This document shows, one piece after another, positions 53,656-63,788 of a DNA stretch of 64,000 nucleotides. Made by a program: the position numbers and the translations under genes. Origin of the DNA: Semisulcospira habei (Eukaryota; Mollusca; Gastropoda; Semisulcospiridae); assembly GCA_036245525.1 (NCBI GenBank), contig BTPG01000006.1, positions 69,923,101 through 69,987,100 on the forward strand, given 5' to 3'. Positions within the stretch are counted from its first letter, which is position 1. Every line of letters begins with the position of its first letter. A model generated the notes under the pieces. It was given only the letters and a program-made list of their open reading frames with translations, made no database searches and had not been told where the DNA came from.

Positions 53656-54109
53656 ACATTGAGCAGATGACGTAAGGAACATCACTCGCGTCAAAATAGC
53701 AGACGTCGTAAGGGACACCATTTGCTCTCAACAAAAAAAAAAACAAACAAACAAACAAACAAACAAACAACAACAAAAAATACCAGACGTACATATACAA
53801 TTTCTTCAAATGGCGAAATCGGACAGTTTAATAGATCCTTCTATTGTGGGAGTCGCGAGTTTAATCTAAGAAAAGGCTAAGAAAACGGAAACACTCCAGC
53901 GCCCAAAGGAGCAATACGTCCACGGAATGACGACGGACTTTATCATGGACCCGCTCACGGTTGTGCAAAGGCAAAATTAGTCTGACGGGTGCCCGAATTC
54001 CTTTTGCTCATCGTGACTCTTCGGCACGACAGACTGCTTAAATTAAAAAAGCCCCTCCTATTGTCGCAAAGTCAGCGAGATGATCAATATATGCAGCGTC
54101 AAACAACAA
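53194..54109. other. No gene recognised; (TAAA)n and (CAAA)n runs
   Basis: (TAAA)n at about 53611-53655 and (ACAA)n at about 53745-53770. A gcagacgtcgtaaggga segment repeats one near 42024. No coding support. Confidence 0.4.
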
Positions 54110-54181
54110 TTTCAAGACGTGCCGCACACGGATACGGGGCCGATAGCCGCGTATCCCTATGCGACACGTCTTGAATGAGTT
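54110..54181. repeat. Fold-back element, family F (copy 4)
   Basis: tcaagacgtgccgcacacgg on the left and atgcgacacgtcttgaatga then gttaa on the right, with gatacggggccgat and agccgcgtatc inside. Confidence 0.7.
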
Positions 54182-54311
54182 AAACAATCTAGAGTAACCG
54201 TCATGAAAGAGGCACAGATCTGAATCAGCCCCAGCAACACACAACAATACATATAACTCGCTGGAACTATTATTATTTATATGCATGCGTGTTCCCCGCT
54301 AGAGTAGGTCT

Positions 54312-54515
54312 TCAACCCCATTCACTGCCGAGGAAAACAGTGAACACGAAACAATTGCAAGAGACATAGATTCTCATGGGCCCCCGCAGCCCCGTCGGCA
54401 CATGAAGATCCATGTCTCTTGCTGAGACCAATTTGTATCCATGTTATTTAGACGGTTTTTGCTTTAGGTCTTTGAATAATCAAACAAAATATTCGTCCAG
54501 TGTCAGGAAAGGGAT
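54312..54515. mobile_element. Family A MITE
   Basis: The left end caaccccattcactgccgag is a TTAA-less version of the family terminus. Hairpin 54357-54422, with the right arm more diverged (cacatgaagatccatgtctc). Interior acggtttttgctttaggtct. Confidence 0.7.
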
Positions 54516-54574
54516 TTTGCTACACGTTTTAATGTTGACCCATACGCGTCCAAACTCAAATACAAGGACACATA

Positions 54575-54675
54575 CATGCTGATGAGCAAAAGAAATGCGA
54601 CATTTTTGGAATCATCGGACACACTTTTGTGTTTCTAATGATTCCAAAATGTCGCAATTCTTTGCTCGTCAGTAT
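54575..54675. repeat. Fold-back element, family E (copy 4)
   Basis: catgctgatgagcaaaagaa to ttctttgctcgtcagtata, with ggaatcatcggacacacttt mirrored by tgtgtttctaatgattcc. Confidence 0.75.
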
Positions 54676-54685
54676 ACACGTAACA

Positions 54686-54897
54686 TTAACCCCATTCAGG
54701 GGCAGTGGAAACAGATTGTGCGTTTTTAAACCTCACAAATTCAACGTCACAGATTCTCAGCCGCTACAGGGACGCGGATACAAAGTGGTTTTAGCAAGAG
54801 TTACAGATCCTCATCAGCCACCGAAACTTGACTCATGAGGATCTACACGTCTCGCAGGTGGGTGGTGTTCGTGTTTTCTCGGCAGTGACGGGGTTAA
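54686..54897. mobile_element. TTAA-ended MITE, family A
   Basis: Starts TTAACCCCATTCAGGGGCAG and ends ctcggcagtgacggggttaa. The hairpin at 54794-54855 is shortened at its GC centre. Confidence 0.75.
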
Positions 54898-55040
54898 AGT
54901 CGTGTAGGCTTACTTTAGTTAAGAAACAAATATGTAAATGTGTATTAGGCATATCGTAAAATATCATATCGATGGTATTAGCATTCAGCCTAGTAACTAA
55001 CAATATCCTGTTTCCTACTAAAACGAAAAAAAGAGGACTG

Positions 55041-55254
55041 TTAACTCATTGTGCCCGAGGTACGCAACACTCACATTTTGGAGTAATCCTCTGAAGACTG
55101 CATTACAATTCAGGGGACAGATCGACCGTGATAGTTCAAGGGTGGTGGCAGAATAGCTTGGCGCCTATGGGCGCCAAGCTATTCTGCCACCACCCTTGAG
55201 CTACCATGGTCGAGCCATATTTTGCTGTGGTGTGTCGCGGGCAGAATGAGTTAA
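55041..55254. mobile_element. TTAA-ended MITE, family C
   Basis: Starts TTAACTCATTGTGCCCGAGG and ends gggcagaatgagttaa. Core 55111-55227 with ggcagaatagcttggcgcct mirrored exactly. Confidence 0.85.
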
Positions 55255-55500
55255 CATTTTGATCAGAATATGTGTTCCGATGCATTCTACACACGGACGG
55301 TTAGGTTATGGGCATTTCTTCTTGATCTACAGGTACAACATTTTGTCAAATCAAGTTTGGTGCCGGTTTTAGGTCACACTATACATTTCAGATAAAAGCG
55401 ATAAAACTTTCTGAAACCTCAATAGCAGAACTGACCCTTCGCACCTCGTTTAATGTCCTGTGTTTGTCTTGTACTGTGTTCGTCTTCAGATTGAATATTT
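55255..55500. other. No gene recognised
   Basis: Ordinary A/T-rich spacer. Confidence 0.3.
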
Positions 55501-55613
55501 GTGTTTCACGTGAGCGTGCGTGTTGGGTTCAATTCGTGGCGCTTTGAGCCGATTCACAGACTTGGGTAAAGCGCTTACACAATGATCGGTATATTACTAT
55601 TATACTATTACTC

Positions 55614-55684
<71 letters not shown>
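55501..55684 (+). repeat. Retroposon 3' end S3 with (ATT)n tail, copy 2
   Basis: gtgtttcacgtgagcgtg, gttgggttcaattcgtgg, cgctttgagccgattc and gtaaagcgctta, then about 75 bp of ATT repeats (55609-55684). The same order is seen at 8752-8935 with a different A/T tail unit. Confidence 0.65.
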
Positions 55685-55685
<1 letters not shown>

Positions 55686-56390
55686 TATAAATGAGGCAAT
55701 TACGTCAAACTATGATTTCACGAGAAAATGTCACTTACGAGGTTGCCCGCGAACACCATCGATATATAGAACCTTTCAAGACCGTTTTTACGTAGGAAAC
55801 ACGACCAAACCATATTATGTCCTAGTCTTACCGCGCTAAGATGTCTCGGATATCATGGTAAACCTGTAGCCATTTCGCAAACTAAAGTGTGTGATTATTT
55901 GCAACAACAACAGCAACAACAAACACATATTCTACATTTGATACATTTGAATGGCTAAATCTCAACTCCTGCACGTAGAAGGGCCACGCACAATCCGAAA
56001 ATATACACATTTTTACCATTAATTATTTCGAAATAAGAGGTTTAGATCGCGCGGAGTACGTAAGATGTTTAAATACCGACATACCACAAGAATGTTAGTA
56101 ACAAGGGAAACAATTTCACACTTGCATTGTAATGTAAATTGCAGTTTACAGATACTGAGTTCAAAATAGTTTGGAATTACACTTTGTCGTTTCATTTGTT
56201 ACATGTTAAATTTCATCCTTTTTGTGCAAAATGGGAATTAAGTTACGAATTTTATTTGTTGCCTCAACTGTTGAGTTGGAGTTTTTGTGTACTATTTACG
56301 AAAATAAATGCGTCGTTCCTGTTCAAAAGACGTCTTCGACCTTCACATCGCTATTCTGCGGTTGTGAAAGATTCTATAAAACATACAAGT
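55685..56390. other. No gene recognised
   Basis: A/T-rich sequence with several short + strand frames, such as 56139-56417, that have no recognisable domain, signal peptide or splice signals I can defend. Confidence 0.3.
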
Positions 56391-56552
56391 GGAGTATTCG
56401 AATACTATCATTTCTAGACAGACGGCTGACACTTCTGTAACTGTTTGATCCATAGTCAGCTCGCGCGTTCCGCGCTCGGTGACTATGGATCACACAGTTG
56501 CACAAGTGTCAGCCGCTCGGCCGGTCTAGAAATAATAGTATACGAACACTCC
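56391..56552. repeat. Long inverted repeat, about 75-bp arms
   Basis: ggagtattcgaatactatca and tttctagacagacggctgac on the left; gtcagccgctcggccggtct and agaaataatagtatacgaac then actcc on the right. gatccatagtcagc and gtgactatggatc close the inner stem. No other copy was found in the window. Confidence 0.75.
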
Positions 56553-56615
56553 AATTCTATGCTATAATCTATCTACTCCTTCGCACTTACATCACTACAC
56601 AACTTACAACACATA

Positions 56616-56618
<3 letters not shown>

Positions 56619-56651
<33 letters not shown>
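56619..56651. repeat. A run of about 33 bp
   Basis: An A homopolymer immediately left of a family G element. It could be a retroposon tail, but no body is identifiable. Confidence 0.8.
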
Positions 56652-56653
<2 letters not shown>

Positions 56654-56740
56654 ACTGGCCACGGGCCGGAGTCGGCCGCAGTGGGCCCGCGCACCACTGT
56701 GGGCGACTTCTGCCCGATAACCCTTTGCTTACAGGGTACA
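56652..56740. repeat. Fold-back element, family G (copy 5)
   Basis: cacgggccggagtcggccgc with agtgggcccgcgcaccactg on the left and gggcgacttctgcccgataa then ccctttgcttac on the right. Diverged from the other copies. Confidence 0.5.
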
Positions 56741-57502
56741 CAAAGCACTTGTGGACTATCCAGTCAGTTTCCAATGACCAAGTCGTACGTTTCACAGTAG
56801 AACATAAAAGTCACTCCAATAGTATGAAAGAACCACAACAACCAAAAACTCGGGTGTTGTTACAGACCGTCCTTGATCCAACACAGAAGTCTGTCCAATA
56901 GAGAATCCCGGGCTGTTTGGCTGGCCTAATCACCAGGGAACAAGCCTCTACATTAGATTATAGAAAATGTTAAAGGTGGAACACTCCAGATGCTTTGATC
57001 CGTTCTCTAATAGAAAAAAAGAAGAAAAAAACAACACATCAGAATCCCAGATGAAAAACAAATCTGCAGCGTGTTTTGGCTGGTATCCAGTGCAAAACGC
57101 TCGCAAAAGTCCATAAGCTAAGACTCCAATACACGCCAAAATCTGTGCTCTGTACAAAAGTGCGAAGCTGAAACGCACCAGCGCTGCTGGCTGCTGCGTC
57201 GCGCTTTACGCTTATAATCTAGCCACCAACCGCGCTTCGCATCTGTCGTTGGTGTGGCTTGTCCCCTCGCCGTATGCCCCACTGGCGTTGTTGTGCTGGT
57301 CCGTGGTGGGGTTGAAGTCGCAGCAGGGCTAGGGGAGGGGAAGTGGGAAGGAAGAGGGAGGTGTGGTGGGATTGAGAGAGAGGGAGAGAGAGGGAGGGAG
57401 GGTGAACGAAAGGATTTAGAGCGTGTGGACTTGGCGATGCAGACGGAGGTTTCACGACCGAAATAAATGACGAGATCTGAGGATGAAACGACTGCTAGAT
57501 CA
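56741..57502. other. No gene recognised; purine-rich block
   Basis: A 131-codon frame on the - strand (57118-57513) is dominated by Pro/Ser from a GA-rich block at 57340-57410. I see no domain and do not call it a gene. Confidence 0.35.
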
Positions 57503-57567
57503 GCAAGAGGCATAGATTCTCATGAGCCCCTGCGGCAGCATGGGCTCATGAGAATATATGCCTCTTG
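57503..57567. repeat. Family A palindrome
   Basis: gcaagaggcatagattctca to tgagaatatatgcctcttg around gcccctgcggcagcatgggc. Confidence 0.75.
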
Positions 57568-58085
57568 TTTCGGACACCAGGACCCATTAATATCTATGCC
57601 TCTGGATGTTAGAGCCCGACGCTAGCTGTACTTTATGCGCAGCTGTTCAACAAACTTCGCACATAGAGCAGACTGCATGTATATGATTTACATTCATAAC
57701 TTAATCTCTCACACTTCCTCCTCTTGGAAATCAAGGATAGTTCTCAAGCATAGATATAGATGCGGCTGATATCTGCAATATTAGTTCAGACTCTCCTGAT
57801 GCCCTGCGTCTGCACCGATTTATGTGATTCGGTGCTTTTTGCGTAAGAAAATGTTGGCAGCGCATTCTTGTACGTCAACAAGCAATTTATTTTGAGAGAA
57901 AACGGCGTGAAAATGAGGCGGCGAGCAGACGACAGTTAACGAGAGCTGAACTGACTCATGTGACTGATTTATTTTGTTGAACGTCGAGCAAGCAAGTATG
58001 CCTACCTCAAAGGTCATCTCACTGAGAGAGGTGACTCGAGACGTGTCGTGTGCAATTGCGATGCACTTAAACTGAGAAGCAATAG
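57568..58085. other. No gene recognised
   Basis: A further partial family A arm (atctatgcctctgg) at about 57592; otherwise ordinary sequence. Confidence 0.3.
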
Positions 58086-58160
58086 AAAATAATGAGACAT
58101 TTTGTAATCATCGGAAACACTTTAAAAGTCGCATTTTTGTTGCTCTCTCCTCAGTATATA
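58086..58160. repeat. Degenerate family E element
   Basis: gagacattttgtaatcatcg with gaaacactttaaaagtcgca and ctcctcagtata resembles a family E element that has lost most of its right arm. Confidence 0.5.
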
Positions 58161-58558
58161 AATAGTTATCAGCGGACTTTGAGACTGTCTCAGAGGTCGA
58201 TCGTTACACAGCGAGACGAGACCCGAAAGGTGACGTGTGCATTTGCGATATGCGTAAAAGTGTTTTTAGTGAACTTTGAAACTACCTCCCTAATAGACAA
58301 AGGCCCTCGGGCCCACGACGGCCGCAGTGGGCCACGTTTTGCCACTGAGTTCAGAGGTCATCTCACTGCGAGACGACACCGGAAACGTGTACATTTGCGA
58401 TGCATTTAGAAAATCGATTTAGCCGACTTTGAGATTTTGAAATCGCGTTAGGGACGACAGGTAAAGTGAAAATAAATTTGACCCCTTTCACTGTCAGTGG
58501 AAACAAGTTGCGCAGCAGAAGTCAAATTCTCCACAAACCAAAGATGATTCAGATTAGA
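58161..58558. other. Family G remnant and short repeated phrases
   Basis: 58300-58352 carries ccctcgggcccacgacggcc and gcagtgggccacgttttgcc from family G. The phrases aactttga/gactttgaga, catttgcgat and gacgaga recur at 58172-58210, 58238-58275 and 58350-58435, suggesting a decayed repeat of about 90-180 bp spacing. Confidence 0.4.
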
Positions 58559-58773
58559 CTAACCGATTCAGCCCTGACGCACTACAGCAGGAGATGGGTC
58601 GACCATGACAATTCAAGGGTAGTGCCAGATTAGCTTGGCGCCTGTCGGCGCCAAGCTAATCTGGCACTGCCCTTGAATTATCATGGTCGATCCATCTCCT
58701 GCTACTGGTGCATAGTCATTAGATGACGCCTCCAAAATTTGGCAAATACGGTCGTCGGGCTGAATGAGTGAAG
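58559..58773. mobile_element. TTAA-type MITE, family C
   Basis: Left end taaccgattcagccctgacg, right end cgtcgggctgaatgagtgaa. Core palindrome 58586-58702 with gcaggagatgggtcgaccat to atggtcgatccatctcctgc. The interior ccaaaatttgg is shared. Confidence 0.8.
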
Positions 58774-59025
58774 GCAACTTGACAACAACAACAAAACACA
58801 AAAAGGCGAGGCACGCGCTAGTAGATATAACACTCATGCCAAAGGAAATCATTCAGTGCTGGACAGACAAACAGTTAGGTCCCTTGACACCTTCCTAAAG
58901 ACACCCGATAGGGTGCCCTTGAGAAAGAGGTCAATGGACTGAGTGATTCCCTTGGTATGAGAAAGACAAACTCAACGTCCAGGAACGCCACGCGTCCAAG
59001 AAACATTAATATAGAATATAGCGCA
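58774..59025. other. No gene recognised
   Basis: Contains a small cttgacaccttcc...gtgcccttgag segment; nothing coding. Confidence 0.3.
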
Positions 59026-59107
59026 ACCAAGAGGTACAGAACCGCATGGGTCCCCGCAAATTCCCCGCATCAGTTTGCGGGGACTCATGAGGTTCTGTGC
59101 CTCTTGC
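59026..59107. repeat. Family A palindrome with enlarged centre
   Basis: accaagaggtacagaaccgc to gaggttctgtgcctcttgc. The centre has gtccccgcaaattccccgca and tttgcggggac, so one GC arm is partly duplicated. Confidence 0.65.
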
Positions 59108-59587
59108 ATGAAGTGATGGTCGAGATTATCCACATATGCGGCACGGCACGTCAGTCCCGAACGAGATTAACGACTGGCTTTATTTTCGACATGTTGCGGC
59201 AGGTACAGAGAGGAAAACAAGTGCGCGTTCTCGGGAAGTAAAAGCAAAATGATGACATGGGGAGAAGCTGGTCCGCTCACAGACCAGTACATATCCTTGG
59301 TCCGTTGTACCACGCAGATGAGGACGTAGATCAGTGACCCGCGGTCAAACAGCTTAGTTAATGCAATTTTCTACCCACCGCCTCCCCACCACCACCTTGT
59401 GTTTACTGAAGTCCCCTCGCCATGACCCCCGCTCCCCGTCTGTAGGTTATTGCATCGTATCCAGGCCTACTCAAGTCGCGTGTGTATTACGACATCGTAT
59501 GAACAGGGTGTTGCATTTACAGCTTGTCTTGCTATGACAAATTTATAAACTAACTATTGCCTACTTAGGAGATGAACTGAAAGGATG
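59108..59587. other. No gene recognised
   Basis: A C-rich patch near 59375-59440; no supported frame. Confidence 0.3.
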
Positions 59588-59852
59588 AGGCTGCAATTCA
59601 GTTGGTTAGGCACCTGCCTGTTTAGAAGCGCGCATGTGTTGTATCGGACTCGGGTATTGAGGACACCTGCAGGTCCGTGGCATCGCCGACGATGCCGTAA
59701 GTGGGATATTGAGCTATAACGATAGTGGGCAATAGCGCGTGTAGGGACCAACCGGCCATCTACAAGAGAGGGACAGTGAGGCTGCCGTTGAATGAACTAG
59801 TCCCCGATCACTTTAGTGCCAGCGGGACAATAAACTTGAATTAGTAAGTAAT
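59588..59852 (+). repeat. tRNA-derived SINE (candidate)
   Basis: A box-A-like ttcagttggttaggcacc (59597-59614) and a box-B-like tgtatcggactcgggt (59639-59654) at tRNA-like spacing start the unit. A body of about 170 bp follows, ending cgggacaataaacttgaatt. The head is too diverged to fold as a working tRNA. The 3' end resembles LINE termini in the window (aataaa then cttgaat). Confidence 0.55.
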
Positions 59853-60224
59853 GCCGTTGAATGCCGAGAGTACTAGAATGCTGGTTGCGCAATGTTGGTC
59901 AGCTGATCTCCCTCTGCCATGGACACTGCGGTCTGCTGTATTCAGGCCTTGGCTTGCTTAAACCTTTAGTATAGAACCTCCTGGTGAACTGTCAGCATTT
60001 GACAACCCACCGCCACCCCACCACCACCCTTCTGTAGACTTGCGACTACACAAGCCACCACCGGAGCAATTACTGACACGTGTTGCGCAACAAACACCCA
60101 CTAATGTCATGGTCAAATACTACATGAAGTACATACACTTTATTATTTTGGCGTATAGTATTTTTGCAGTATGAAAATCATGTATTGTCTTGCATGTACG
60201 TTTGCCTTATTGTGTATAAAACCT
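59853..60224. other. No gene recognised
   Basis: A C/A-rich patch near 60003-60030; otherwise ordinary. Confidence 0.3.
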
Positions 60225-61108
60225 ATATGTGACCCTCTCTCACGAAACCAGTCTCAACTCGCAGGGAGCCGATCAGCACTACACACAATAGGTGGGGGTC
60301 AATCTGGGTCATTTTCACTTTTTTGCAGAAATGTTTTCTACATACACCAAAGTATCGTATGGTTAAAATCTTTATCATGAAAATGCCCTTAAATAGGTTA
60401 AAAATGATTTTAAAAGTCTGCCCTTGGCTCCAATTATGCTGCACACAGAAACTTCACAGGCTGTTTTCTCAAAATGGCCGCCGGAGGCTTTAGGCCACGG
60501 ACCACAGTGGTGTTTCCGTACTGTCCAGTCTCTTAGCCTCAGTCAATCCCAGTCATCCCCTAATTGTTCAATTCCCTAAAAAGCACTACCGCCCACCAGC
60601 TGCACATTTGCCATGCACAAAATACAACAAAAAAAAACAGCACATGACCCGTCTCATTTCTTGGCTATGAAACTGGTTCCTTACCAACCCCACACCCAAG
60701 CACAGCTGAAATCAGCGTGCCCCTCAAATCACTACGCCAAAGGCAACTCAACATAGGCCCACAAATGTCCACTGGATAAGCTCAGGATGGTATGAATCAA
60801 AGCACCAAACATGTCTCCTCTCAGCTAACCACAAATTTCCAGCAAATTCCCACATTCAGCCCAACTGCAAATTTTCAAACAAGGCAAAAATTATTTTTAA
60901 AAACACGGGACCTCTTACTGCCTCAACTTCCCAATTTAAATGTATACCGTGACCTTTAACAACTTTAAACACTAACAACTTCTACAATTTTTGCACTACA
61001 GCATACAGTCATAATTTTATCACAGTAATCAGCAAACATTGTAGTTTTCAGAAATGTATATATGTCGAAACATCCAAACTGATTTTGTGAGAGAGGGTCA
61101 CATAGTTA
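60225..61108. mobile_element. Non-autonomous DNA element with about 25-bp TIRs
   Basis: Left end tatgtgaccctctctcacga and aaccag; right end ctgattttgtgagagagggt and cacata. The termini are inverted with few mismatches and are bounded by TA on both sides. The interior (about 880 bp) has no transposase-like frame. The TA-like boundary would fit a Tc1/mariner-type target, but other superfamilies cannot be excluded. Confidence 0.65.
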
Positions 61109-61299
61109 TGAGTACTCCATGGCACTGTAACAGAGTGCATCCGAACTTTCTGATACATGTACCCGGCTTCCATTGCCGGTTAATGCCTGTCGGTAATCAT
61201 CCCTTATTCCTCCCATATATATCATTACGGATTACAGCATGTTTCAGGCGGAATAACATCTTTCATAACGACGCTGTCGAACGGCAGCAGTCAGTTCGC

Positions 61300-61800
61300 T
61301 CAAGCAAGGGTCACACAGCAGTGTGACTGCACTTGCAAGTTACCTGGCTCTATGTTTTCGTTGTTTGTGAGCATGTTACCTTGCTGCGGTTACACAGAAA
61401 TGTGGCTGGACTCGCGAAGTAGCTTCGGTCCATCTATGTTATTTATGTTGTCTATGGTTGTCTGGCATCACTGCATGCTGACGTGGCATGATCTCTGATC
61501 GCCCAGGTAGCTTCGGTCTTGCATGCTGTTACTTTGGCGGGGGTCACACCGCGGTGTGGCTGGACTCGCTAGGTAGCTTCGGTCCATCTATGTTTGTGAG
61601 TATGAGCATGCGGTTGCCTGGCATCAGTGCGTGCTGACCATAGAGCGTATACATACGCTCCATGGTGCTGACGGGGCATGATCTCTGATCGTGCAGGTAG
61701 CTTCGGTTTTGCCATGCTGTTTACCTTGGCGGGGGTCACAGTGCGTGGCTGGACTCGGTAGGTAGCTTCGGTCCATCTATGTTTGTTTGTGAGCATTTAA
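61300..61800. repeat. Minisatellite, three to four diverged units of about 154-190 bp
   Basis: gtggctggactcg and gtagcttcggtccatctatg recur at 61402, 61556 and 61745. ggcatgatctctgatcg with caggtagcttcggt occurs in between. The second interval is longer by a 35-bp palindromic insert (catagagcgtatacatacgc region, about 61638-61672). A partial first unit starts near 61305. Confidence 0.8.
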
Positions 61801-61835
61801 ATAGAAAAATGATAACGCTGTTTTTAGTTTGAATT

Positions 61836-61942
61836 CTTGGCTTGACTTCGCGAACGAAGATTTTATAGGAGTTGCCCACGACGTCTGCAGGCTTGTTCGT
61901 GGCTGCGGAGGCCAATCCGAGACAGGCAGGTTCGACCGCAGT
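61836..61942 (-). mobile_element. 107-bp truncated copy of the 36194-40156 LINE, with 14-bp target duplication
   Basis: Flanked by ttttagtttgaatt at 61822-61835 and 61944-61957. The body is the reverse complement of the last 107 bp of the complete LINE: the end of the zinc finger (CGRTCLSRIGLRSHEQAC), the stop and the short 3' UTR ending caagccaag. Near identity to the full copy indicates a recent insertion, and it independently fixes the element's 3' end. Confidence 0.88.
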
Positions 61943-62131
61943 ATTTTAGTTTGAATTGTGGGATAAACAAAGCACTGGATGTGCTCACAGTCCGGCGAAA
62001 TCTACAGGTTGAGCCAGCACTGATATGCAGTCGTCTGCCATTATGTGTTTTGTCTGAACACCGCAATCAGTCGCAAAATGAGTGTTTTGTTTTCTTTTGT
62101 TTTGGACTGGGTACATAAATTATATTGAGCA

Positions 62132-62266
62132 ACAGTTCCTTGATATAGTGCCGATAACCGACAGATGTGATTACTTCACCTGCATAAAATGTCCTCGTCT
62201 TACGACTCGGACATTTTGATTCGGGTCTCGTAATCACATCTGCCTGTTTTCGGCACTATATTAAGC
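62132..62266. repeat. Inverted-repeat element, about 60-bp arms
   Basis: gatatagtgccgataaccga and cagatgtgattac on the left; gtaatcacatctgcctgttt and tcggcactatatt on the right. aaaatgtcc and ggacatttt close the inner stem around tcgtcttacgactc. Outer gagcaaca/tgttgcttaa-type sequences also mirror each other. Confidence 0.7.
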
Positions 62267-62275
62267 AACATGTTG

Positions 62276-62710
62276 TTCAATATAATATAATGTTAGGTGA
62301 TAACCAAACATTTAAAAACAAATAAAACGTGACATTTTGGCATTTCTACGTTTCGTCTGCAAGCGGCAGATCTCCCTGCGCCATTGAATGTGAGAACACT
62401 CAGAACATCAACACAATAACATAATTATATTCTAGTGTTCGAGTTAACTGAAATTGTAACCGGTGTTTGGAAGCTGGCATCAGATTCGAAAGTAGCAGCT
62501 GGTAGACAAAACAGGCTAGAATTGCTAAATACCGATTGCGGAGGCAGGGATAAGACAATATATGAAGATACCGGAATTTCCAATGTGTTCTTGCGCGTAT
62601 GCCTACGCACCATTTGTCCTTTGATTTTCAGAGACCTTACAACTGCTGAGCCGATTGCGTTTCAGCAGAACATGTTTTCAAGTTTGAGCGCTATTTTGGC
62701 CAGGTATTAC
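62276..62710. other. No gene recognised
   Basis: Short frames on both strands without domains; ordinary base composition. Confidence 0.3.
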
Positions 62711-62954
62711 TAACCCCGTTAACTGCAGAGGCAAGGTGCACGCTGTTCACCCAGCTGCAAGAGACATAAATCCTCACGAGCCCCCGCATTAGCGGGGGCT
62801 CATGAGGATTTATGTCTCTTGTTGGTTTTGTGTTGTTTCTGCCTATTTCTGGTTCCATTTAGTTTTTCTGTTCTTTTTACGCCGGCGAATGTCGTGGCTG
62901 GTGTGCAGTGGGTTCGGGCAAGAAATTTGTGATCACTGGCAGCGAAAGGGTTAA
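62711..62954. mobile_element. TTAA-type MITE, family A
   Basis: Left end taaccccgttaactgcagag, right end gcagcgaaagggttaa. Core palindrome 62757-62821 with cccccgcattagcggggg at its centre. Confidence 0.8.
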
Positions 62955-63135
62955 AGAAAATACGGATTGACAAAGAACCTAGCTGGAAGGCTGCGTTAGA
63001 GGTAATGAATACAGATGAACTTCACAACAACAAGCAACAACACGCTCGACAAGATGATATCGGCGCCGATCATCTGTCGTGGAGTAAAAGCTTAGAACAC
63101 ATTCCAATCGCGGAACACAGACACAAACATGGCTA

Positions 63136-63209
63136 GCAAGAGGCACAGATCTTCATGCGCTCCCCGCAACTGTGTGGAGTTCATGAAGATTTGTGCGCGT
63201 GCCTCTTGC
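63136..63209. repeat. Family A palindrome
   Basis: gcaagaggcacagatcttca to catgaagatttgtg, gcgcgtgcctcttgc. The right arm has a small insertion. Confidence 0.7.
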
Positions 63210-63303
63210 AGATGCTGGGTGCTGCTAAAATGAGAATTGAAAACGTGGACTGGATTAGAAAATTGTAACACGATTGTCTGATACGCTGACGCAAACTGGG
63301 CCA

Positions 63304-63345
63304 GCAAGAGGCATAGATCTTCATGAGCTCCCCGCAGCCGGATTA
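63304..63345. repeat. Half family A element
   Basis: The left arm only, gcaagaggcatagatcttca with tgagctccccgcagccgg. The right arm is missing. Confidence 0.6.
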
Positions 63346-63712
63346 GCAAACTGTAAAGCGGCATGATTGTCAACTCTGCGCACCCTGACAATCGAGCTGA
63401 AAACAGAACGGATCTTGACAGCCTCGAATGAACTATGAAATAATCGCACGATAAAGCAAGGCGTTTAAAAAGAAACATGATGATTCCAAGTTATTCCGGG
63501 AGAAAACGAGAAGTTTCAAACAAACCTGTTGGTTTGAGGCTATTTACGGAGAATTTGTTTTTTTAAATATAAACTGGGATATTTTGGACGCAATCGCGCT
63601 GCATGACATTTCCTAAATTGAGATGCTATTACGTCATAAAGGCAATAAGCTTCGTTCAACGCCTACCTTCTGGAACATTTTTGCACCGCAAATGAATAAT
63701 TATTTATTTATT
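63346..63712. other. No gene recognised
   Basis: A/T-rich spacer with no supported frame. Confidence 0.3.

Positions 63713-63786
<74 letters not shown>
63713..63786. repeat. (TA)n microsatellite
   Basis: About 74 bp of TA dinucleotides, preceded by ttatttatttattta. It is self-complementary and prone to cruciform or slippage. Confidence 0.95.

Positions 63787-63788
<2 letters not shown>

Noticed and set aside
56139..56417. A 92-residue + strand frame as a small hydrophobic protein
   Set aside because: A/T-rich random frame overlapping another frame, with no recognisable feature.
57118..57513. A 131-residue Pro/Ser-rich frame on the - strand as a host gene
   Set aside because: Composition-driven by a GA-rich block; no domain and no splice or promoter signals.
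52571..62821. CRISPR-like array made of the repeated gcaagaggc palindromes
   Set aside because: Copies are kilobases apart with transposon termini, irregular spacing and no cas genes, in a eukaryotic context.
63713..63786. (TA)n as a replication origin or centromeric signal
   Set aside because: A plain microsatellite following an ATTT run; nothing else supports an origin.
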